NCBI GenBank assembly: GCA_030220185.1
Contig: JASPKZ010007296.1
Coordinates: 662,501 to 726,500, forward strand
Direction of reading: 5' to 3'
DNA from: Diploptera punctata
Lineage: Eukaryota; Arthropoda; Insecta; Blattodea; Blaberidae
DNA: 64,000 nt
Below, piece after piece: positions 10,667 to 22,440 of the stretch. How positions within the stretch are numbered: position 1 is the first letter of the stretch; each line of letters opens with the position of its first letter. The notes below the pieces were generated by a model. The model saw nothing but the letters and a program-made list of their open reading frames with translations. It did no database searches and was not told where the DNA came from. The translations under genes and the position numbers were made by a program.

Positions 10667-13600
10667 ATTTTACACTATCCAGTCCTTAACAAATATGCTC
10701 TACTTCTGTATTTTACCAATTTTACACTATCCAGTCCTTAACAAATATCCTCTACTTCTGTATTTTACCAATTTTACACTATCCAGTCCTTAACAAATAT
10801 GCTCTACTTCTGTATTTTACCAATTTTACACTATCCAGTCCTTAACAAATATGCTCTACTTCTGTATTTTACCAATTTTACACTATCCAGTCCTTAACAA
10901 ATATGCTCTACTTCTGTATTTTACCAATTTTACACTATCCAGTCCTTAACAAATATGCTCTACTTCTGTATTTTACCAATTTTACACTATCCAGTCCTTA
11001 ACAAATATGCTCTACTTCTGTATTTTACCAATTTTACACTATCCAGTCCTTAACAAATATGCTCTACTTCTGTATTTTACCAATTTTACAGTATCCAGTC
11101 CTTAACAAATATGCTCTACTTCTGTATTTTACCAATTTTACACTATCCAGTCCTTAACAAATATGCTCTACTTCTGTATTTTACCAATTTTACACTATCC
11201 AGTCCTTAACAAATATGCTCTACTTCTGTATTTTACCAATTTTACACTATCCAGTCCTTAACAAATATGCTCTACTTCTGTTTTTACCAATTTTACACTA
11301 TCCAGTCCTTAACAGATATGCTCTACTTCTGTATTTTACCAATTTTACACTATCCAGTCCTTAACAAATATGCTCTACTTCTGTATTTTACCAATTTTAC
11401 ACTATCCAGTCCTTAACAAATATGCTCTACTTCTGTATTTTACCAATTTTACACTATCCGTCCTTAACAAATATGCTCTACTTCTGTATTTTACCAATTT
11501 TACACTATCCAGTCCTTAACAAATATGCTCTACTTCTGTATTTTACCAATTTTACACTACCCAGTCCTTAACAAATATGCTCTACTTCTGTATTTTACCA
11601 ATTTTACACTATCCAGTCCTTAACAAATATGCTCTACTTCTGTATTTTACCAATTTTACACTATCCAGTCCTTAACAAATATGCTCTACTTCTGTATTTT
11701 ACCAATTTTACACTATCCAGTCCTTAACAAATATGCTCTACTTCTGTATTTTACCAATTTTACAACTATCCAGTCCTTAACAAATATGCTCTACTTCTGT
11801 ATTTTACCAATTTTACACTATCCAGTCCTTAACAAATATGCTCTACTTCTGTATTTTACCAATTTTACACTATCCAGTCCTTAACAAATATGCTCTACTT
11901 CTGTATTTTACCAATTTTACACTATCCAGTCCTTAACAAATATGCTCTACTTCTGTATTTTACCAATTTTACACTATCCAGTCCTTAACAAATATGCTCT
12001 ACTTCTGTATTTTTACCAATTTTACACTATCCAGTCCTTAACAAATATGCTCTACTTCTGTATTTTACCAATTTTACACTATCCAGTCCTTAACAAATAT
12101 GCTCTACTTCTGTATTTTACCAATTTTACACTATCCAGTCCTTAACAAATATGCTCTACTTCTGTATTTTACCAATTTAACACTATCCAGTCCTTAACAA
12201 ATATGCTCTACTTCTGTATTTTACCAATTTTACACTATCCAGTCCTTAACAAATATGCTCTACTTCTGTATTTTACCAATTTTACACTATCCAGTCCTTA
12301 ACAAATATGCTCTACTTCTGTATTTTACCAATTTTACACTATCCAGTCCTTAACAAATATGCTCTACTTCTGTATTTTACCAATTTTACACTATCCAGTC
12401 CTTAACAATATGCTCTACTTCTGTATTTTACCAATTTTACACTATCCAGTCCTTAACAAATATGCTCTACTTCTGTATTTTACCAATTTTACACTATCCA
12501 GTCCTTAACAAATATGCTCTACTTCTGTATTTTACCAATTTTACACTATCCAGTCCTTAACAAATATGCTCTACTTCTGTATTTTACCCAATTTTACACT
12601 ATCCAGTCCTTAACAAATATGCTCTACTTCTGTATTTTACCAATTTTACACTATCCAGTCCTTAACAAATATGCTCTACTTCTGTATTTTACCAATTTTA
12701 CACTATCCAGTCCTTAACAATATGCTCTACTTCTGTATTTTACCAATTTTACACTATCCAGTCCTTAACAAATATGCTCTACTTCTGTATTTTACCAATT
12801 TTACACTATCCAGTCCTTAACAAATATGCTCTACTTCTGTATTTTACCAATTTTACACTATCCAGTCCTTAACAAATATGCTCTACTTCTGTATTTTACC
12901 AATTTTACACTATCCAGTCCTTAACAAATATGCTCTACTTCTGTATTTTACCAATTTTACACTATCCAGTCCTTAACAAATATGCTCTACTTCTGTATTT
13001 TACCAATTTTACACTATCCAGTCCTTAACAAATATGCTCTACTTCTGTATTTTACCAATTTTACACTATCCAGTCCTTAACAAATATGCTCTACTTCTGT
13101 ATTTTACCAATTTTACACTATCCAGTCCTTAACAAATATGCTCTACTTCTGTATTTTACCAATTTTACACTATCCAGTCCTTAACAAATATGCTCTACTT
13201 CTGTATTTTACCAATTTTACACTATCCAGTCCTTAAAAAATATGCTCTACTTCTGTATTTTACCAATTTTACACTATCCAGTCCTTAACAAATATGCTCT
13301 ACTTCTGTATTTTACCAATTTTACACTATCCAGTCCTTAACAAATATGCTCTACTTCTGTATTTTACCAATTTTACACTATCAGTCCTTAACAAATATGC
13401 TCTACTTCTGTATTTTACCAATTTTACACTATCCAGTCCTTAACAAATATGCTCTACTTCTGTATTTTACCAATTTTACACTATCCAGTCCTTAACAAAT
13501 ATGCTCTACTTCTGTATTTTTACCAATTTTACACTATCCAGTCCTTACAAATATGCTCTACTTCTGTATTTTTACCAATTTTACACTATCCAGTCCTTAA

Positions 13601-14943
13601 CAAATATGCTCTACTTCTGTATTTTTACCAATTTTACACTATCCAGTCCTTAACAAATATGCTCTACTTCTGTATTTTACCAATTTTTACACTATCCAGT
13701 CCTTAAACAAATATGCTCTACTTCTGTATTTACCCAATTTTACACTATCCAGTCCTTAACAAATATGCTCTACTTCTGTATTTTACCAATTTTACACTAT
13801 CCAGTCCTTAACAAATATGCTCTACTTCTGTATTTTACCAATTTTACACTATCCAGTCCTTAACAAATATGCTCTCTACTTCTGTATTTTACCAATTTTA
13901 CACTATCCAGTCCTTAACAAATATGCTCTACTTCTGTATTTTACCAATTTTACACTATCCAGTCCTTAACAAATATGCTCTACTTCTGTATTTTACCAAT
14001 TTTACACTATCCAGTCCTTAACAAATATGCTCTACTTCTGTATTTTACCAATTTTACACTATCCAGTCCTTAACAAATATGCTCTACTTCTGTATTTTAC
14101 CAATTTTACACTATCCAGTCCTTAACAAATATGCTCTACTTCTGTATTTTACCAATTTTACACTATCCAGTCCTTAACAAAATATGCTCTACTTCTGTAT
14201 TTTACCAATTTTACACTATCCAGTCCTTAACAAATATGCTCTACTTCTGTATTTTACCAATTTTACACTATCCAGTCCTTAACAAATATGCTCTACTTCT
14301 GTATTTTACCAATTTTACACTATCCAGTCCTTAACAAATATGCTCTACTTCTGTATTTTACCAATTTTACACTATCCAGTCCTTAACAAATATGCTTCTA
14401 CTTCTGTTATTTTACCAATTTTACACTATCCAGTCCTTAACAAATATGCTCTACTTCTGTATTTTACCAATTTTACACTATCCAGTCCTTAACAAATAGG
14501 CTCCTACTTCTGTATTTTACCAATTTTACACTATCCAGTCCTTAACAAATATGCTCTACTTCTGTATTTTACCAATTTTACACTATCCAGTCCTTAACAA
14601 ATATGCTCTACTTCTGTATTTTACCAATTTTACACTATCCAGTCCTTAAACAAATATGCTCTACTTCTGTATTTTACCAATTTTACACCTATCCAGTCCT
14701 TAACAAATATGCTCTACTTCTGTATTTTACCAATTTTACACTATCCAGTCCTTAACAAATATGCTCTACTTCTGTATTTACCAATTTTACACTATCCAGT
14801 CCTTAACAAATATCCTCTACTTCTGTATTTTACCAATTTTACACTATCCAGTCCTTAACAAATATGCTCTACTTCTGTATTTTACCAATTTTACACTATC
14901 CAGTCCTTAACAAATATGCTCTACTTCTGTATTTTACCAATTT
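10667..14943 (+). repeat. 52-bp minisatellite, about 82 copies
   Basis: Head-to-tail array of a 52-bp unit (contains ACTATCCAGTCCTTAAC and CTCTACTTCTGTATTTTACC). Most units are identical or differ by one base. A variant with ATCCTC in place of ATGCTC occurs near both ends (10746 and 14813). Single-base indels concentrate at 13,500-14,800, mostly in homopolymers. The repeated 67-codon ORFs are products of the periodicity, not genes. It lies in intron 2. Confidence 0.97.
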
Positions 14944-15345
14944 TTAGTAACCTGGTTTATTATTTATCATGTACCACTCATCATAGTATATATCTCTCTC
15001 TACCGAAAGAGGAACCTGAAACATCGGACTTCCTGTAGCTTCATTGCCTCGCCGACATAAGCTCTCCATAGAATTTTTGAATGATTTTCTTCGGAAAGCC
15101 CCTCTACTGCAATTTAATTTTCTATTTAGTGCCCATCTTTCAGCTGCACATGGATTGTTCAAACCAAAATAGACCATATCCACAACTGTGTAGGCCTATT
15201 TCATGAAAAATCTAATGTTAAAAAAATTGTAACTACACTACACTTCATAATGATCATAGTTTAAGATTAAATCTAAAATGTAATTAAAAAAGTGAATGTT
15301 GGAATACTACCTACAATTAATTATGGATTAATAACATTAACATTT
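14944..15345. other. spacer between two minisatellites
   Basis: AT-rich. About 32 nt at 15043-15076 resemble the last codons of LINE-A on the minus strand, but nothing around them does. A 79-codon minus-strand ORF here has no recognisable domain. Confidence 0.4.
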
Positions 15346-16274
15346 ATTTTCTCCAAACATTACATGCTGGAGTTGATATTTTCTCCAAACATTACATGCT
15401 GGAGTTGATATTTTCTCCAAAACATTACATGCTGGAGTTGATATTTTCTCCAAACATTACATGCTGGAGTTGATATTTTCTCCAAACATTACATGCTGGA
15501 GTTGATATTTTCTCCAAACATTACATGCTGGAGTTGAAATTTTCTCCAAACATTACATGCTGGAGTTGATATTTTCTCCAAACATTACATGCTGGAGTTG
15601 ATATTTTCTCCAAACATTACATGCTGGAGTTGATATTTTCTCCAAACATTACATGCTGGAGTTGATATTTTTCTCCAAACATTACATGCTGGAGTTGATA
15701 TTTTCTCCAAACATTACATGCTGGAGTTGATATTTTCTCCAAACATTACATGCTGGAGTTGATATTTTCTCCAACATTACATGCTGGAGTTGATATTTCT
15801 CCAAACATTACATGCTGGAGTTGATATTTTCTCCCAAACATTACATGCTGGAGTTGATATTTTCTCCAAACATTACATGCTGGAGTTGATATTTTCTCCA
15901 AACATTACATGCTGGAGTTGATATTTTCTCCAAACATTACATGCTGGAGTTGATATTTTCTCCAAACATTACATGCTGGAGTTGATATTTTCTCCAAACA
16001 TTACATGCTGGAGTTGATATTTTCTCCAAACATTACATGCTGGAGTTGATATTTTCTCCAAACATTACATGCTGGAGTTGATATTTTCTCCAAACATTAC
16101 ATGCTGGAGTTGATATTTTCTCCAAACATTACATGCTGGAGTTGATATTTTCTCCAAACATTACATGCTGGAGTTGATATTTTCTCCAAACATTACATGC
16201 TGGAGTTGATATTTTCTCCAAACATTACATGCTGGAGTTGATATTTTCTCCAAACATTACATGCTGGAGTTGAT
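15346..16274 (+). repeat. 32-bp minisatellite, 29 copies
   Basis: Highly uniform tandem array of a 32-bp unit containing CTCCAAACATTACATGCTGG. Each unit carries a short dyad (CTCCA...TGGAG) around a 12-bp loop. A few single-base indels. It starts 400 bp after the 52-bp array. Confidence 0.97.
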
Positions 16275-16275
16275 G

Positions 16276-16440
16276 TATTATATTAGTATAGGTTTCACCA
16301 TAGTTTTATACATTTTTGGTTGCTTTGGAGAGAAAAGACTTTTAAACAATTTTATATTTGCATAATTAGCCTTGTTTTCAACCATAAGCATATTATTTAT
16401 TTCATTCTGAATTTTGGAATTTATCACCCGGAATTCATGA
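16276..16440 (-). pseudogene. LINE ORF2 remnant (post-RT region)
   Basis: The minus strand encodes INSKIQNEINNMLMVENKA and SPKQPKMYKTMVKPILI, the region between the RT and C-terminal domains of LINE ORF2 (compare the usual IYKTLILPVL). No start or stop context; it abuts a LINE-A end. Confidence 0.6.
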
Positions 16441-16745
16441 CCGCGCGTATATAAGCTCTCCAATATGCCTATCCTGAGCTAAAGTTTTCCAGTCATTTCG
16501 TGTATAATTTACATACCAATTAATTATGGTTAATATTCTTCTCCCACTTCAATCTTATGCCTATCTACTGGACGCTATCCCTCTGGAATTCCTGTAAGAA
16601 GTTTTCATTACCCTCTTTCATTCCTCATTCGTCTCATATGGTCTGTCCATCGTAGTTACGAGACAACTGTTCTTATTACATCTGGTTTCCCTGACATCTT
16701 CTCATAGCGCCACAGATCTAGAATGCCCTTGGCCTACCAGAAGAC
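16430..16745 (-). pseudogene. LINE-A 3' end fragment
   Basis: Minus-strand 3' coding tail of LINE-A with the conserved order of the terminal AMN-type codons, ALAQDR-like region and GHVAR-like region; heavily mutated. Confidence 0.65.
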
Positions 16746-16861
16746 ATCCACACATGTTAAATATAGATATGGGCGATCATGCAGCAAGAATAACGGTGAC
16801 GTGGTCAACATGTCCGCCCCCCCCAATAGTTATAACTGATTTCTCAACTCTACTTATTATA

Positions 16862-17505
16862 ACTAATTAACTAACTCACTCACTGGCTCTATCGAACCCG
16901 TAGGTTCATGGCCGCGCGGACATAATCTCTCCATACATCCCTATCCTGAGCTAATGTTTTTCCAATCATTCCCTGTATAATCTACTTCTCTCAAATCATG
17001 GTTAATGTTATTCTCTCATCTCAAAACTGGCATTTTCCTCTGGTTTTCCTACAAAAAGCTTCCATGCACGTCTTTCATTCCTCCATTCGTGCCACATGTC
17101 CTGCCCATCGCAGTCTATGAGACTTAACTCTTCTTATTATATCTAGCTTCCTATATAGACCATGTAGTTCATTGTTATGTAGTTTTCTCCATTCACCTGT
17201 CTGTTCATCTCTCTTTGGTCCAAAATTTTCCTAAGAACTTTATTGTGAATACTCCTATCCTCCCTTAAAGTAAGAGTCCATGTTTCGCATCCATATAGTA
17301 TAACTGGTAGAATAATAGTTTTATATATTTTCAGTTTAACGTCTTTTGAAATGAGATGGAACATAAAGAGTAATGCATTTCCAGAATTGAGCCCAACTTT
17401 AATTTCTTTGGGCATCTCATTCCTATTTATGACTATTGTTCCTAGGTATTTGAATTTAGCCACTTCCTCAAAATTCCCCTCAATTGTCATTAGCTGTCCT
17501 TTCCA
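16862..17505 (-). pseudogene. LINE-A 3' fragment
   Basis: Minus-strand LINE-A. An open stretch of 115 codons (17490-17143) encodes KFKYLGTIVINRNE, KIYKTIILPVILYGCETWTL and LRKILDQREMNRQ, the C-terminal part of ORF2. The terminal tail and the AACTAACTCACTCACT-type 3' end are at 16862-16920. The 3' coding end has frameshifts. Confidence 0.8.
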
Positions 17506-17517
17506 TTAAGTTATTAT

Positions 17518-17670
17518 AGCTACCCAAATTTTTCACAAGCTGGGTGGGCAATAGTTCTATGTTGGTCAACATTACATGGGAAAAGTTCTTCTCTCATGGG
17601 GGCTCGAAGTAGCGCAAGTCCCGTAGCACTGGACTTAAGGCATGATGCCTTAAACCGCAAGAATAAGGCG
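17518..17670 (-). mobile_element. degenerate SINE-2 fragment
   Basis: Minus orientation; retains GGGTGGGCA, CATGGGGGCTCGAA and GCGCAAGTCCCGTAGC, as in the SINE-2 head and first body part. The rest is lost. Confidence 0.6.
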
Positions 17671-17682
17671 CTGGACAAATAT

Positions 17683-17980
17683 CTGTAGCTCACTGTTATG
17701 TAGTTTTCATGTCTATTATTCTTTGTTTGGGCCAACATTTTTCATGAGCACTTTATTCACGAATATTCTTAATAATTTCTCCTTTCTTAAATTTATAGAC
17801 CTTATTTTAGCTTTTTTTGGTATAACATTATTCGAGAGAAGGTGGGATGACAACAGCCCTTGTAATGCTTAATATACTCAGTTTACAGTGTTCAGACTAT
17901 GCTTCATTTCTTTCTAGACCTAATTACAAATTATAACTGTTGTTCTAGGTATCTGAATTTGTGGCCTCTTATTTTGAGGG
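17683..17980 (-). pseudogene. LINE-A fragment, inverted relative to the next
   Basis: Minus-strand LINE-A region from the KFRYLGT-like to the NYITVSY-like segment, strongly mutated. It abuts a plus-strand LINE-A fragment head-on. The two overlap in ORF2 content, so simple 5' inversion of one copy does not fully explain them. Confidence 0.6.
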
Positions 17981-18345
17981 AGGAGAAATATTTTAAGTAC
18001 TTGAGAATAGATTTCTTAGTAAATTTTTGGACCAAAGAGAAACGAATAGACAGGTGAATGGAGAATACAGCAGTGAGCTACATGTTCTTTATGGGAAACC
18101 ATATACGAGTATTATAAGAACAGTTAAATCTCGTGGACTCCGTTGGAGAGGACACGTGGCACGAATGGAGAATGAAAGAAAGCATCCAGTAGATAGGACA
18201 ATAATGAAAAAAGGAAATAATATTAACTATGATTTGAGGAAGTGAATTATACCAAAAATTATTGGAAAGCTTAAGGTCAGGGTAGGGATGTATAGAGAGC
18301 ATATGTCCGCGCAGCCATGATCCCCAGAGTTCAATACTGCCAGTT
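17955..18345 (+). pseudogene. LINE-A 3' fragment
   Basis: Plus-strand ORF2 tail: DQRETNRQVNGE, SRGLRWRGHVARMENER, then NNINYDLRK and the GTTAGTTAGTTA 3' repeat near 18345. A short minus-strand LINE-A scrap (AAGRKFKYL-like) follows at 18350-18405. Confidence 0.7.
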
Positions 18346-18394
18346 AGTTAGTTAGGTATTTGAATTTCCGCTTCTTCAAAATTTCCCTCGTGTA

Positions 18395-18620
18395 ATTTAT
18401 CTACTAGAATTTCTAAACATATATGTGTGTTCTAATGCCACCCACTGAACTTTTCGTCCTTCGAGTTACGTGTTGGGCACGCAGTTGGCGTTAATGTAGT
18501 CTATTTTAAATTTAAGCACCACCACTTCGGCGGACCATTCTACGTAGATGGTGTATTCTTATGTTGTGTACAGAGAGAAGTGCAGGGTGATTATATGTTT
18601 ATGTAGTGTAAAAAGTGCTG
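18395..18620 (+). repeat. dispersed repeat R10, copy 1
   Basis: Matches the reverse complement of 28290-28525: TTCTAATGCCACCCACTG, GGCGTTAATGT, CCACTTCGGCGGACCA, GATGGTGTATT and TGTACAGAGAGAAGTG occur in the same order. No ORF; class unknown. The next 200 bp (18620-18830) is less AT-rich, with no ORF of known family. Confidence 0.65.
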
Positions 18621-18905
18621 TATGTGAGGGATGACGATAAAAGAGAAGAGAAAAGTCGATACCCCGGTGCCGGCATGTAGCCTACTCTTGTCGAAAAGCA
18701 CGAAGGGACCCGCCAGGCTTAACATCCCCATCCGACGGAAGAATCGCTGTCAATATTACAACATGCCTTCTCAACATATGTTATCGGGAGGGATTTGCAA
18801 TTTAATGCAGGAAACTGGTGCATAATCTAGCGATTAAATATCATATAAAATCATGGAAAATTTTACAATTAAATTAATTGAATCAAATTAACAATTAAAC
18901 TTTTC

Positions 18906-18978
18906 AATTCCACAGGGTATTGGAACCAGGCGCGCTAGCCTAGAAGTAGGCTTGCTACCACTTGAGCCAGCACGGCGA
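18906..18978 (-). mobile_element. tRNA-like SINE head fragment
   Basis: The minus strand reads TGGCTCAAGTGGTAGCAAG (box A-like) and, about 30 bp later, GGTTCCAATACCC (box B-like), the spacing of a tRNA-derived SINE head. No body assigned. Confidence 0.45.
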
Positions 18979-19028
18979 ATTATTTCTAATTTTTTTTAAT
19001 GCCCCAGGTTGTCCTTTTGGACATTTCT

Positions 19029-19364
19029 GGTGTTCTCTCCTGGCATTGGCGTAATTCTAACTCACTTCTGAGGTTGGGGCGCCTGGAAGGCGGAGTTACG
19101 TTGCCCCGATGATAAGATGGGTGTTGATGATGATAGTAGTGAGAAAGGAGAGTCCTCAATCCTAAGCTTAATCTAAGATTGATATGAATGATGATTGCGA
19201 TGGCCATATGATGACCCGTTTGGGCCTTAAAGTTTCCTGACATTTGTCTTACATGTGAGGAAAAACCCTAATAAAAACCTCACCCAGGAAACTGTCTCGA
19301 CCGGGGATTCGAACCCGGGCCCGCTGCGTGACAAGGCAATACGCTACCTCGAGACCACAGCGGT
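19029..19364 (-). mobile_element. SINE-4, subfamily with a different 3' body
   Basis: Minus orientation, flanked by the 10-bp repeat GGACATTTCT (19019-19028, 19365-19374). The head carries the SINE-4 box A (GTGGTCTCGAGGTAGCGTA) and box B (GGGTTCGAATCCCCGG). The first half matches the other SINE-4 copies, but the 3' 130 bp (19029-19160) does not, so this is a distinct subfamily. Confidence 0.85.
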
Positions 19365-19454
19365 GGACATTTCTAAAAATGTAAAATTCAGGAAATTCAC
19401 ATATCATCCATTGAAGCACCACAAGTTTCAAAACATTTAAAGAAAAATCAACAT

Positions 19455-19935
19455 TAGGTTGGCACCCAAAAATGACTATAGCATCAATAGATTAATTAGA
19501 CCTAACAAAAATGAGAAAATAGAAGAAGAAAACAAATCAGGGATGTACATGTGAAGAATGTAAGAAATTCTACATAGGAAAAACTAAGATAAATTTGAAA
19601 ACTAGAGTGAAAAACATCTCAGGAACGTCAAGAAAGGGGAAGTAGGAAAATTTGCCCATACATGGTCTGAAAAACATGTAATCGAAAAGAAGACTAAATT
19701 ATTAAAACAAATAGAAAAACCAAACTAACTCACTGTTTGGGAAAAGATCTACATTCAAAGGAGCGAAAATGAGAAATTGATGAACTTTGAAATTCTCGGG
19801 GAGAATGACCTGGTTTCGAGGTTTTTCAGTTTGCCAATAGAAGGAGCGAAAGACGACGACAGAACAACGGTCCGGAGATAATGACGATGGAACTGAAATA
19901 TTAAGTTCCGAAACTAGTTCAAATTAAAATAAAAA
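19455..19935 (+). pseudogene. Penelope-like element remnant (GIY-YIG endonuclease)
   Basis: Plus strand. With two frameshifts it reads a C-terminal Penelope-like region: ENKSGMYM, then KKFYIGKTKINLKTRVK-like (the YIG core and following basic helix), HLRNVKKGEVGKFAHTWSEK, KTKLLKQIEKPN, LTVWEKIYIQRSENEKLM and NFEILGENDLVSRFF. This order is characteristic of the GIY-YIG domain of Penelope-like retroelements. The RT domain is absent; 5'-truncated and dead. Confidence 0.75.
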
Positions 19936-20221
19936 TAAAAATATGAGGTGAGTGATTAAATTTTACCTAAATGATTGATTAAATTTTACCAGACTCTGAG
20001 GACCGAGTCACGGCGGTATAGGCCTAACCGTTGCATCGGGTACTGAGTAAGTACTTTTTTAGAAAAAAATAGTAGAGAATTTAATTATACATTATTATTA
20101 AATCTGTTACATTTTGTTTAAAAAAATCAGCTATAATTTCCGAATATACTTACACAGAAGTTATTGTTAGTTGTGGGAAACCTATTGTTACTAAATAAAT
20201 GCTATTAGACTTACTTCGCAC

Positions 20222-20760
20222 AGTATGGGGTTCAGGTGGACTAGTATATAGTTACCATGAACACCTTTGGCTCCAAGGTTCACGATTCAAACCTGGTTGG
20301 GATCAATGGATTTTTCCGATTGAGGGTTTTTCCACTTTTCAGCGGTTGCCCTTTTACCAGCCGGCTGCTGGCCCTTCACATCCGCATGTGTCAATCACAG
20401 AGGTAGATGATCAACAGCCAGTGTAGGGGTGACATGTGGTTAGCATGTCGAGTCCCCCAGCCGTTATAGCTGGTTCCTCAACCTGGAGCCGCTACTTATT
20501 GTAGCTACCCAATTGCCTCACGATGCTGGGTGGGCACCGGTCCCATACTGGCCGAAATACCATGAGAAAATTTCTTCCCCCATGGAGACTCGAACCAGCG
20601 CAAGTCCCGTAGCTCTGCGCCAAGGCTTCCTACCTTAACCGCTCGGCTACGGCGCGGGACTCAATGGATTTTTCAGTGCGTAAAATCCTGAGTATGATTT
20701 ATTTCGGAAGGATTTTTCCGTTTAATAGATGTGGGCCACGTAAAATAAACCTCATGTCTG
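20222..20760 (+). mobile_element. SINE-3, old copy split by a SINE-2
   Basis: Left part 20222-20316 has a decayed head (GTGGACTAGTATATAG, then box B-like TTCAAACCTGG) and the GGGATCAATGGATTTTTC start of the SINE-3 body. The right part 20661-20760 resumes with the same words and continues TAAAATCCTG...ATGTCTG to an A run. Compare 36504-36902. Confidence 0.75.
20317..20660 (-). mobile_element. SINE-2 inserted in SINE-3
   Basis: Minus-orientation, nearly intact SINE-2, flanked by the 14-bp repeat TCAATGGATTTTTC (20303-20316, 20661-20674), which is host SINE-3 sequence. Box B and box A lie on the minus strand near 20595 and 20640. Confidence 0.9.
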
Positions 20761-21182
20761 AAAAAAAAATTTAAAAAAATAAAAATAGCCCGTGAACAAA
20801 ATTTATCAGCCCTTTGACGCTCAGATTTTGAATTCCCACAGGAATAAATAAACGACTAACACTTATACAACTCTAGAAATATTTACAGGTGTCTGGCTAT
20901 CATTTTATTTAACTTTATACATACAGCGTTAACACACTGTATTCATTCACAAAAGCCATGACGGTAAAAAAATGTGGTTACTTATGGTTTAACTTAGTGG
21001 AAACATATATGGTAGCTGGAGTTTTATTTTTGTGAGATAAGGCTTTCCAATGAAATTATAACATTATTGGGAGTTTCTTCTAAGCGCGAGGCTGATGTCA
21101 TGAAATAATATTTTGAATTTGCTTTTGCTTATATTCACCGATCCTACTTAAGAGACACCGAAAATAATCATGATTATATATA

Positions 21183-21535
21183 TCCATCCATCCATAGTAA
21201 TTCTGCCCGAAGGCAGATGCTTCACTGCAATCATAGCATTTTTCATGCTATGCTTGCAGCTTTACTAGGGAATTGTGTAGGTGTGGTAGCTTCCCGTTGC
21301 TTTCCACACCGGTGAAGGATGATGATGATAATGATAATGGTAAGGATGATAATGATAAGGATGATGGCCATATGATTTCGGGGACCGTTTGGGCATTAAA
21401 GTTTTCCTGACATTTGTCTTACAGGTGAGGAAAAACCCCGATAAAAACTTCACCCAGAAAACTGCCCCGACCGGAGATCGAACCCGGGGCCGCTGCGTGA
21501 GAAGGCAGCACGCTACCTCGAGACCACAGCGGTGG
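21183..21535 (-). mobile_element. SINE-4 copy
   Basis: Full-length, minus orientation. Head at 21535-21470 (box A CTCGAGGTAGCGTG, box B GGTTCGATC). The body has the GATGAT/GATAAT microsatellite patch (21315-21365) and a GGAT-repeat 3' tail. It lies in an AT-dinucleotide tract, so target duplications cannot be read. Confidence 0.88.
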
Positions 21536-21841
21536 ATATATATATATATATATATTAACGCTTCAGCGGTCGTAGCTTTCTTTTTCGAAACCAAAATCGT
21601 CAGTAAATTAAGAAAAGTACAGCAAAATCACACCATTATGAGTAGGAGTTCACCTGAAAAATTTTAAATCGCTCTAATGGCCGCAATGTTCGACTTTTCA
21701 CATCGAAGTCGGTAAATGCCATTGAAACAAAACGAGAAATGCGTTCTTAAAGGATTATCGAAATATTAAAGTATACATTCTCTCTAGTTCCCGCCAATTT
21801 TGTATTCTCGCAATATAACTAGATGCATTTTTTCCCCCCAT

Positions 21842-22151
21842 AAGTAAAGTGAAGTAAAGTGATCCCACAACAATCCCGGAGGCCCTTGGGGTAGTGGGAT
21901 GTTAAGGCTCCCACTTTTTTCTAGACAATCGGCACTTTATGTCAGCCGGGTTGTCAGCCCTGCGTGACAGCCGCCTTTACCCCCAGAACAAGCGTCTGGT
22001 ACTCATTTCAGTTAGAGGCTGAGTCGACCCCAGGGCCATAGTGCCGCCAGAGGGCTTGGGTCAGTTTAAAAATTCTGACCCCAACGGGACTCGAACCCTC
22101 GACCCTCTGGCTTGTAGCTCAGTGCCTTAACCACTATGCTACGGCGTGCCC
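21842..22151 (-). mobile_element. SINE-1 copy
   Basis: Minus orientation, flanked by TTTTTTCCCCCCAT (21828-21841, 22152-22165). Head near 22151-22085 with box A (TAGCATAGTGGTTAAGGC) and box B (GGTTCGAGTCC). The 3' tail is ACTTT-like repeats. Nearly intact. Confidence 0.9.
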
Positions 22152-22165
22152 TTTTTTCCCCCCAT

Positions 22166-22440
22166 GACGCATGTATTAATCACAGACGTTAACGATAATT
22201 TATCCAGTACAGGATTCACATGTGATCAGCGTATAGGTTCCTCTAGCCGTTATAACGGAGTTTCTCAACATGATGCCACTACTTATTGCAACTTCTCAAA
22301 TTCCTCACGGTATTAGGTGGGCAACTGTCCCATTCTGGTCGAAATTCCATGAGAACATTTTTCCCCTCCTGGGGACTCGAACCAGCGCAAGTCCAGTAGT
22401 TCTGCGCCAAGGGATCCAACACTCGGCTACAGCGCGGAAC
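22166..22440 (-). mobile_element. degenerate SINE-2 next to SINE-1
   Basis: Minus orientation, diverged (TGGGGACTCGAACCAGCGCAA, GTTATAACGG, CTACTTATTG). Older than the SINE-1 that inserted at its 3' edge. Confidence 0.75.

Noticed and set aside
11681..14334. Repeated 67- and 85-codon plus-strand ORFs beginning MLYFCILPILHYPVLNKYAL
   Set aside because: Products of the 52-bp minisatellite read in shifting frames; no gene structure or splice signals.
14944..15183. 79-codon minus-strand ORF between the minisatellites
   Set aside because: No domain and no splice context. A 32-nt resemblance to the LINE-A end is too short to assign it.
10667..16274. CRISPR-like array
   Set aside because: Units are contiguous without unique spacers, in a eukaryotic intron; these are minisatellites.
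17683..18345. A single LINE-A copy with 5' inversion (twin priming)
   Set aside because: The two arms overlap in ORF2 content and differ in divergence, so two separate fragments are likelier.
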